From: Archegozetes longisetosus
Lineage: Eukaryota; Arthropoda; Arachnida; Sarcoptiformes; Trhypochthoniidae
NCBI GenBank assembly: GCA_018873245.2
Contig: JAEMBT020000001.1
Location: 1,054,001-1,118,000, forward strand
DNA length: 64,000 bases
Direction of reading: 5' to 3'
A model generated the notes under the pieces. That model had not been told where the DNA came from. It did no database searches and saw only the letters and a program-made list of their open reading frames with translations. The position numbers were made by a program, and so were the translations under genes. Position 1 is the stretch's first letter, and every line of letters starts with the position of its first letter. Below are positions 55,906 through 64,000 of the stretch, piece by piece.

Positions 55906-57807
55906 ATGTGTTCATTAGATATGTTCCCATCGCCTGAACTGTCAATCGATCGAACGTTAAGAGAATTAAATAATAAATTAGACGAAGGATTAAGTGATTG
56001 TGTTATTATTGATGAGGTTTTTATTCATTTGATCATTAGCTCTGATTTGATAAATTATTTTGAATTTGATTGAATTGATTACATTTTAATTTAGGGGAGA
56101 ATCTATCCAACGATTGAAGTGAAGAACGAAAATATAATAAAGCCATCGATTATTAATGAAAGTGTTGAAAACATATTCATTGAGAAGAATGTAACAGTTT
56201 GGAAAAGAGCTCTTCATTCTTATCAATACAATGGCTTTGTTTCTGCCCTTAAATTGATTCAGGATTACGATAATGAGGAAGAAATTGATAAAAATCTATG
56301 GCTCAAAATTAGTCAAAAAATAGCCTCAGCTTTACTCTATTTATGGAATTTATTTCTAACTATTTATGTGTTTATATATCCCTACGCTTTGGTATTAAAC
56401 AATCAAATCAATTGATTTCAATTGTTCTTAAACTTTTTCTTAATTATCTAATTTAGAAATCAAACGACGAGTTATGTAATGAATTCAGTAAATCAATCGA
56501 TTGGAGAAACGGACTGATTCGAGCTTTTGAATGGCATCCAAATAGTACGAAATGTGCTCTCTGTCTGATCAACGATTGCATTTATATCCATTCGTCAAGC
56601 AACCCATTCGTTCCATTACTCAAGCATTCACTTCAAACCAAAGTGATGTCTCTTTCATGGCGTCCCAATCGTGAGGATGTGTTAGCCGTTTGTTGTGAGT
56701 CAGCGATTCTTATTTGGACTATTGATCCAAACTCTAAACTCTATCGTCCACCAAATGACTGCATTCGTATTATTAAGACTTCAATCACTAGTCCATTGAC
56801 TTCATTGAGTTTTGATATAAGTGGAGAATATTTAATGACATGCAGTCCACAATCATCTAAACTAACTTTGATTAAAATGGATACCAATCCAGAAGAGATT
56901 CGAACTATTCGTCGATTTGGAACTTGTTTCACAAAACTATTTTGGTCTCCCGACAAATGTCGATTACTCTCAACTACAACTTCCAAATATATTCACGTAT
57001 TTGAGAACAAGTGCTGGTCTTCCAATAAATGGGGAAAACAATTGAATGGGATTTGTCAGGCAGCGTGCTGGAGTCGACCAAATGGCCGCATATTATTGGT
57101 TGCACCGCGCGATTGTATGACTGTCTTCGCGATTCTGTTCTATGACAGTTCACAGCCTAATGACGTCGGAGGAACTCAAAGTTGTTTCGAAGTACTAGAT
57201 GTTTCCGAACATGAATTCCCTAACGGTGTCAAAGTTGGCGGAAGTATTCACGACATGGTTTGGGATAAATGTAGCGAAAGACTCGCCATTTCCTTTAAAG
57301 GTTGAGTTAATAATAATTTTTTATTTACTAAAAATTTAGATAAATTTTTTAATTTTCTTAACAGATAATTCAGAATATATTGCTTTATATAAAACTACAA
57401 TCAGACCGAATCTAGAGATAACCCCAATTGGTTTCGTTCATGGATTGAGTGGTGAGATACCACTTCTGATTTCATTCCACGATCATTTCAAAAATGGTTC
57501 GCTATTGACTGTCTGCTGGAATAGTGGTGTTGTCTCTTACATACCATTACAATTCGATACAAAGTCAACCAAGTCTTCGAACACAAACGGCACCCCGCGA
57601 TCACTGACTTCTTTCTGCGTTTCTTCTCCTCATTTGAATACTTCACACAATTCGACACCAGTTAAAAATTCATCTTTAAGAAAGTCAACAATCAATTCAC
57701 CATTGCTTCAATTCACTCCAAACGATTCAGTTCTATCTCCGAGACGTCCACTTTTATTCACAACTTTAGCAAAATTTGATTCAAGCAATAGTTCATATAT
57801 AGAATAG
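55906..57807 (+). CDS. AAAS: Aladin, WD-repeat nucleoporin
   Basis: Nuclear pore component (WD40 protein) on the cytoplasmic side. Exons are 55906-56016, 56095-56391, 56457-57300 and 57365-57807, all in phase, giving 564 aa, slightly longer than the human protein. The N terminus MCSLDMFPSPE fits the family start. VWKRALHSY precedes a helical segment; then WD-type blades run from about 140 to 480, including IRAFEWHPNSTKCAL, MSLSWRPNREDVLAVCCES, FTKLFWSPDKCRLLSTT and IHDMVWDKCSERLAISF. The C terminus contains FHDHFKNGSLLTVCWNSG and VVSYIPLQF, followed by a Ser-rich tail. The second exon stop is removed by using the GT at 56392, matching the family sequence. It converges on the aquaporin gene. 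Confidence 0.95.
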
Positions 57808-57872
57808 TAGTAATAGCAAAATAGCTCTTAAATTCATTGTTCTTTTAATACTTGATTCAATTTATCTTCTAT

Positions 57873-57878
57873 TTTATT
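57873..57878 (-). terminator. Candidate aquaporin polyadenylation signal (minus strand)
   Basis: TTTATT on the + strand reads AATAAA on the minus strand, 99 bp after the aquaporin stop. Confidence 0.4.
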
Positions 57879-57923
57879 CACATTTTCTATAAGGCTTTTA
57901 TTTTTAAATCTAATGAATTGTTG

Positions 57924-57929
57924 AATAAA
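57924..57929 (+). terminator. Candidate AAAS polyadenylation signal
   Basis: AATAAA 117 bp after the AAAS stop, lying inside the predicted 3' UTR of the converging aquaporin gene. Confidence 0.4.
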
Positions 57930-57976
57930 AATATGCTTCGCTTCTAATGCGATAAAACTACTAAAATCCAAACAAA

Positions 57977-58974
57977 TTAATCAGTTTTATCTTTCGAACC
58001 GCCTCTTAATATAAATATGTGAAGAGCTCTGGCAACTATTCCTCCGATTATAGATCCAATCCAATAAACTGAAAGATGTTCAAAGAGAGTGTTTCCCTCA
58101 CAGCCCAAAGTCAGGGCTGAAGCCATTATAGGATTGAAATAACCACCAGTAGTGTTCAGGGCTTTAAAATAGATTGAGATCAATTCAAATGTTGATGTTT
58201 GATTTAGAGATTATTTTCTATAAAAGTCAAAGCAATACCCGATATAACTAGAAAAACTGTAACCAGAGAATTGATATATGTTGAGACGCTTTGATTCCAA
58301 TGAACCGATTCTAAAGCTACGATGCGACTAATGAATGTGATGACTCCTTCAACAGCCATACCGTAAGCAGCTGAAACCTGAAGTGATGCCTGACATTTAT
58401 TGGTGTGAAGCGCTGAATGCTCCGGAACTAAGTGAAAGCACCAAACACAGTTTGTGTACCTTTTGTTTCAAAAGAAGGATAATTGTATTTCCAAAACAAC
58501 TTTTGAGAAACATGATAATGAGTATCGCTTACTTAGCTGTCACAATAGCCCCTAAGACTTGTCCGCATAACTTTTGGAGAGTATCACTTGATGTAAATGA
58601 CTGTCCAATTAATATACAGTCTTCAACTGGTCCACAAGGACAAGCTTCAGCATCTTCAAAAGCTTGTGCCCACCAAAGGCACAGTAAAAATAGTGCGATT
58701 CCATAACCAATATTGCCATGTATTTCCCAAACAACCCCTGAATTATTAATTGATTTAAAAATTTATAGGTCCGAATATGAATAATAATTTGAAGGTTACC
58801 TAATTCCGCACAATCACTGCATAGTTCAAGAGTTGATATAAATTCTGAAATCAAAGTGCGGAACGAAAGCGGAGTTACTGCAAATGAAACAGTTCTGAGT
58901 ACTTTGAAAAGTAGACAATTGATTAGTAGAACAAAATAAGGAATAGCAAAGTTGGGAATAAGTTGAACAATCAT
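57977..58974 (-). CDS. Unorthodox aquaporin of the AQP11/12 type
   Basis: Six-helix membrane channel of the superaquaporin branch, typically on intracellular membranes. Minus-strand exons 58800-58974, 58533-58737, 58239-58459 and 57977-58161 are in phase and give 261 aa. Family landmarks: LCSDCAELGVVWEIHGNIGY around 52-70, then the first pore box ACPCGPVED (Cys-Pro-Cys at 91-93 instead of Asn-Pro-Ala), CQASLQVSAAYGMAVEG in the middle, and the second box TTGGYFNPIMA (Asn-Pro-Ile at 210-212), followed by FEHLSVYWIGSIIGG. A rival reading of exon 3 beginning at 58499 gives LFWKYN but breaks phase. The first box is degenerate, as in other members of this branch. Substrate unknown. Confidence 0.9.
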
Positions 58975-59887
58975 ATTAGAATACTCTAAAGTGTTTGCAA
59001 GGTTAGAGAATCAGATTGAGTTGTGCACTACATTATAATTGATTTCCACTGAGTCCTCTCGAGTAATTTACTCTAAAGTTATTTTTATAAATAACAAAAT
59101 TAGTTGTGGCAAAGAGCCAGAAGTATAGTATGCAAGCGGTTTTTCATTCTCTACTAACATAATATTGAATAAATATCTAATCTTGCAGGCATTATCTTTT
59201 GCTTGTTTCAGATCATACTAATTAATACAGCTATTGAGAAAGTTCGATAGAATTGACATCTTCTAATCTATACTTAAGATGAACTTTGATTTTTATTTCA
59301 GTTTAAAGTTTAATTAAATTTTAAATATTAATTTCTATTGAGACAATAAAATAAAAGTTTTATAAATTAATATTTTATGAGTATTAAAACATAAAAAATA
59401 GAGTTAAAACAACTTGAATTGGGAACATATTGCTTGATTTACATAATTATTGATACATAAGTTATGTTTGTTTAAAATAAACGTTAACTCAAATACAAAT
59501 TACAACTGAGTTTTGGCTGTTTTCAATTGAAAAAGTATACATAATATAGAAAAATGTTTAAAACAATCGAAAATGTGTCGTATGTTTAAGCAATTGAATC
59601 ATAAATCAGGTTTTCATTAGGAATGAGTTAGTTGAACAAGGTTTAGATTTTATGGAATTCTTGTTTCGATGAAAATAACCTATTAAGAACAAGTGAATAT
59701 AAAGAATTAAGATAATCTCGAAGTGTGATTCATGAAATCTTATTCACGAAATCTTATTCATGAAATCTTATTCATGAAATCTAATGCGTTTGGCGCTAAA
59801 ATGTTTGCACTTTTCTTTGGAAGATTAAACATTGCAAGTCTATTGTGACTTATTTAACGGACAATACTGAGTAGATTGATTACACAT
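58975..59887. other. Gap between aquaporin start and matrix-protein stop
   Basis: Holds the aquaporin promoter and the 3' UTR of the gene at 59888, both on the minus strand. A 16-bp tandem repeat (ATCTTATTCATGAAAT, about four copies) lies at 59727-59783. No coding exon seen. Confidence 0.7.
59727..59783. repeat. 16-bp tandem repeat, about four copies
   Basis: Unit ATCTTATTCATGAAAT with single-base variants. Confidence 0.9.
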
Positions 59888-62462
59888 TTAATTAGATCCG
59901 CCTCTTCTGCCAAACAAACTGGAACGCTGACGATTCGCGAATAACGGCCTCAGTTGGCGTCCTCTCGTCCTTTCAGTAGAACTTGCGGCAGTTGATGAAT
60001 CTGGTGATTCTTCAGTATTCGAGGGCTGGTTGGCTGTTTCTGGCGAACTCGAAGCTGGAGGATTGGAATCAGGAGTTGCACTCGAAGCCTCTTCAGAACT
60101 AGAAGCAGGGGAGTTGTTTTGATCACTTGGAGCCGTGGAAGATGGAGGTTGAGAACTCGATTCATCACTAGTTTCTGCTTGATTTCTGTTTTTCAAAAAT
60201 GGAAGTCTTCCTCGCAATTGAGGTCTAGTTCTGCTTCCTATCAATGGTCCACCTGGTCTTCTTACAGATGCCGATGGTCTGGAAGTCGGAGCAGCTGTAG
60301 TTGTAGTCGTTGTTGTAGTCGCTCGACCGATTGAAGGCGACCGCGAAGCCGCTCCACCAAATCTTCTGCTTCCAGGTCCACCGAATCTTCTCGAAGCCTG
60401 AGTTGTTGAAGGATCTGTAGATGGTTGCGAAGGAGCGGTAGTGGTAGAAGTACTTAATTGTTGATTGGAGACTTCCTCTTCTTCGTTTGGAGTTCCGGGA
60501 CGTTTCCTGAATCTTCCAGGTTTTCGGAGTGAAGAGCCACCAGTAGGCCTTGTAGGTCTGGTTCTAGCTGTAGTGCTGGCAGCAGTTGTGGTCGTTGTAG
60601 TGGTAGAACGAGCTCTATTCAAGAAATTTGATCTATTCAAAGAATTGGTTCTTCTGTTACCAAATCGCGATCTTCTCGGTGCTTCAGTTACTTCTTCAGT
60701 GGTCGTAGGACTCGGTGTTGTAGTCGTTGTTGTTGTTGTTGTGGTCGTAGTTGTTGTTGTAGTCGTAGTCGTTGTGGTTGGAACGGAAGTAGTGGTTGGC
60801 TGTAATGTAGTCGCGATCGAAAATGGTTCAAATGCATTGGCAGGTCTTCCCAAGGAATCCAGTTGCTCTTTAGGGAAATGCAGCTGATTATCAACAGGTG
60901 GTTTGGGTGGAGGAAAGTCGTCGGGTGCGAAAGTGACGCGACCCTGATTCACAGTACTCGGAGGTACAAAAATGCTGACCGGAGGCTCTTGTGTTGACGC
61001 TTGCGGTATATGTCTGAAGGCCTGTCCAGGGAATTGTGGCTGAAATGAGCTTTGCTGACGACCAGAACCACTGATGCTGTTAGTATTGCCGAGATTATTG
61101 CTACTCGAACTACTACTCGAGCTACTAATGGAACTACTGGAACTGCTACTACTGCTACTACTACTTGAAGGCTGTCTGAAGCTATCGAATGAAGAAGTTC
61201 TCGATCCAACACTTGAACCATATCTGAATACATTAGAGACGGGTGCGTTGTTTTGATTTTCTGATACAGATACTGAAACGCTAACTGTAGAACTTGGCTT
61301 ATCAGTCGTTGGAAGAGTAACTGCTTGTGGCACTTCTCTATGATTCTGGAATGAAGTCAAATGTTGTAGCGACTGATGTGCTGTCGTTGCCAACGGCGTT
61401 GGAGTCACTAAGTATTGTGGTGTTGAAACTGTTGATCGACTTCTTGTATCAGGTCTTGAATCTATGCGAGTAAATGCTTGTTCACTACTTGGCACTAATG
61501 GCTTATTAGGTGTGTCCACATTCTTAATGATTACTCTTCCCGGCTTGTCTCTTCCTGTTGGACCATTCTGGTCGAACTGCTCCAGAGATGGTATGTCTTC
61601 AAGACTTGAATCACCCGATGCTTTATTGCTGCTGTTATTCTTGTCGTCATCATAATAGTAGTAATAATAGATCACAACATCATCTTTTTGTGGTTTACTA
61701 TCTGGAGAAGAGTTCGACAAAGTAGACGAAGCAGCCACTGATGAAGCTGATGACACCGGAGAGGCCACAGATGGAGCTGATCCCGACTGACGGCTCACTT
61801 CCCTACTCAGGTCTGATTCACGAGTTGGCGACCTTTGAAATACATTCTGCGGTGACGGAACTGATTGTGGCACAAACCGACTCTGTCTCTGATCTCTCTC
61901 TTCAGGCGAAGAGAATACAGAGGAGGATAAGGGAGTTGACTGTGGTTGAGGATTGATTTGCAAGCTCTGTTTTTGTCTATTATTAGCTGATGGCGGGACT
62001 ATTGTTGGTGGAGGATTCCACGAGACGCTCTGATGAGGAGCTGTTCCCGTCCCGCTCAGCACTGAAATGACTTGTGGCTGTCTTGGTAATACTCCCGAAT
62101 CCGCCGAAGGACTCGCGAACGGCTGACTCGACGGATACTGTGGAAATCGTCGGATTGTGTTGAAACCTTGATTACTATTTCCATCTGAAGATGGATTTAA
62201 ATTAGGAAACGGCTGACGGAAAGCAGTTGAAGCGTCAGGCGCTGTAGGAAACTAATTAAGAAGTTTTCAATTTTCAATTCATTTCTTACTTCAATACTTG
62301 AAATTGTAAAAAGTTTGAAAACTTACAAATGAATGAGTGTTAGAGTTATTTGATTGAAAGTGGAAACTATCGCGAGATGTTTGTCGTCGTATACGTCTAT
62401 GCTCTGATGCTTGCGTCGAATATGCAAAGATTATTTGCAGCGTAACAAATGTCACAATTAAC
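59888..62462 (-). CDS. Secreted Ser/Thr/Pro-rich matrix-like protein, start unresolved
   Basis: Large low-complexity extracellular-type protein. The main exon runs from about 62212 down to 59888 (774 aa). The preceding exon 62327-62462 encodes a hydrophobic stretch LIVTFVTLQIIFAYSTQASEH that looks like a signal peptide, then RRIRRQ, a possible processing site. Its first base completes a codon from an exon I could not find, possibly splitting the ATG. The acceptor at 62213 is chosen because it keeps phase; another AG near 62243 does not. Features: six tyrosines followed by three aspartates (about 61643-61672), a serine tract (about 61075-61170), a threonine tract (about 60715-60780), then repeated RFG-R boxes separated by Thr runs (SRFGNRR, RRFGGPG, SRRFGGA) and an acidic/Ser tail ending LFGRRGGSN. 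Function unknown; O-glycosylation is likely from composition. Confidence 0.7.
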
Positions 62463-64000
62463 CTGTTATTGATTGAAGTGAATCATTATGTTTTTAAAAC
62501 TTAATCATGCGTTTCATGAGATTTCGTTATATGTTTAATGCAATTGATTACATGTCTACATGTGGTTCTCTACTAATTTCATTAACTTTAGCTTTGAGTC
62601 TCATTTAAACAATTGTCTAATTAATAGGTTAAACAATAGTATACATTGTGTTAGTCTGATGATAAGAAGAATACAATACAATGATCTGTGTAACTGTGAA
62701 AATTGGCAGTCTTGTTTCCGTTCAATGGAGACAATACACGTAGAGCCAACACTGTTAACAAACTTAGCTAACTTTGAATACCGGCAAAGGCTTCAATAAT
62801 TCATTATACGTCATGTTAACAATTGAATAGTCAACTTGTTTAACCTGATTCCTAAATAACACACTTTAAACTTCATTCATTCAAAACGGACCTGACGCTC
62901 ACTTCTAAACAAACCAATTCTTCTTAAATCAATTCTAACATTATCCAATTGACCAGTTTTTAATTTGAATTTTTCAGATTTAGGTTAGAAATACGAATAA
63001 TTAGCGTCATATTTATCTCTGATTGTCTTGCACTTTGCACCTTCTTTGACAAATTCCTAACGATTAGTTTAGTTTCGTATTATTTCGTGATTTCATTTCA
63101 TGATTTAATCACATTATAACTCTATGTGATCGGTCACGTGTATCATTCAAATCAAACAATTCAATCTAAATACTAGCTTGAAATGAAATTAATGACTGTA
63201 GGACTCAATCAAAACTGAAATAATTGAAAAGTGATCGAATGTCTTTGACTTTACTTTTCCTGACTTTTAAATAAATATTTCACTTAATGTTTAGTTTGAT
63301 TTAAATGTATTTTAATATGTTTCCTGATTGGCTGTGATTGTAGTAAAACTTTATGAAGTAATTTAGAAAAAAGATAAGTAGCAGAAAGTTTTTATAAGCA
63401 TTTTTAAAGGTATTTCAAAAATTAGGACATAGCCTGTCATCAAGAGTACTGCTAAGGACAAGGGTTCATCTCAACCTAACTTATTTGAAAAGATGAATAG
63501 GGCTGAACGGCTTCAATTTGATCAATATTTACAAAGTTATATACAAAACAATGAGAAGATAATACTAAAGATAAAGTGCTTAAACTTGTAAACTAACTAA
63601 TTGGGAGGAGAGCCCCTGATTCGCATTATAATTTGACTCCATTAGAATGTATTGATGCAAACTTGTAGTCGACTATCAATTGAGAATTGTTAAGCCATTT
63701 TGTTGACTCGGCCTAAATTAATATTTAATATTAAAATCCCCTCATTCGTGAGTATTTTTAGATTAGTTATTGCATTCTTTTCTGCCAAAATGAGTAAATA
63801 TATTGAAGGTCTTGAACTGATTCTTTTTTGAATTATAATCTTTTTTTTCATTATCATTAACTCTATCAATCCATTGAAAGAATATTCATTTATTTTTTAC
63901 TTCTATTCAAGGTTAACTCAACTTTCAAGTCAAATATTTTCCTCAAATTACCATCTTATAAATTTTGCTAAGGTGATCTTATCTTCTTGTCGAATGAACT
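62463..64000. other. Right end of window: upstream of the matrix-like gene
   Basis: Probably contains the first exon and promoter of the minus-strand gene at 59888-62462, which I could not identify. A short coding-like + strand segment lies at 63433-63588 and a CACGTG E-box near 63136. Otherwise AT-rich with nothing recognised. Confidence 0.6.
63433..63588 (+). other. Coding-like fragment, unassigned
   Basis: 52 sense codons directly after an AG (63431-63432), ending at TAA 63589-63591. It reads PVIKSTAKDKGSSQPNLFEK, then MNRAERLQFDQYLQSYIQNN. Lysine is almost always AAG, unlike the AAA-preferring genes nearby. It may be a terminal exon or an element relic; no family recognised. Confidence 0.3.

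Noticed and set aside
58441-58500. Alternative aquaporin exon reading LFWKYNYPSFE
   Set aside because: Would need introns of about 33 nt and breaks reading phase; the single 73-nt intron from 58532 to 58460 keeps phase and matches the family.
60465-60887. 140-codon + strand frame with a long valine run
   Set aside because: Antisense shadow of the threonine tract of the minus-strand secreted protein.

Overview
This is eukaryotic, AT-rich nuclear DNA from an animal, most likely an arthropod. Evidence: an extradenticle/PBX homeobox gene, a LAP-type Scribble (LRRs plus four PDZ domains), GT-AG introns mostly of 50-130 nt in the dense half, an F-box/LRR gene of a kind I associate with mite genomes, and interstitial TTAGG-like telomeric motifs. 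A mite or other chelicerate is my best guess, inferred and not proven. No bacterial, phage or CRISPR features were seen.

Layout. 1-8.5 kb: the last five coding exons of exd on the + strand, separated by introns up to about 3.4 kb; the 5' part lies outside the window. 8.5-33.6 kb: a 25-kb stretch with no gene I can name. It holds long GA/CT tracts, several tandem repeats, a decayed transposase-like fragment (about 17.35-17.9 kb) and a few exon-like islands of higher GC. 33.6-62.5 kb: a compact block of ten genes. In order: PTRHD1 (-), Dtd (+), CMTR2 (+), DNALI1 (+), scribble (-), an intronless F-box/LRR gene (-), VPS50/syndetin (+), AAAS/aladin (+), an unorthodox AQP11/12-like aquaporin (-), and a secreted Ser/Thr/Pro-rich matrix-like protein (-). 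62.5-64 kb: mostly empty, with one short coding-like fragment.

Splice models were assembled by hand. In nine of the ten spliced genes every junction keeps phase; in the secreted matrix-like gene one acceptor and the first exon are unresolved. Derived lengths: exd C-terminal 164 aa, PTRHD1 116, Dtd 158, CMTR2 756, DNALI1 251, Scribble 1834, F-box/LRR 495, VPS50 960, aladin 564, aquaporin 261, matrix-like protein about 820.

How the genes relate. They are mostly independent housekeeping or polarity genes. The exception worth attention is the head-to-head pair PTRHD1/Dtd: both families act on aminoacyl- or peptidyl-tRNA esters, and they share a 465-bp intergenic region. Dtd, CMTR2 and DNALI1 follow head-to-tail with gaps of 257 and 168 bp. 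AAAS and the aquaporin converge with 169 bp between stop codons and probably overlapping 3' UTRs.
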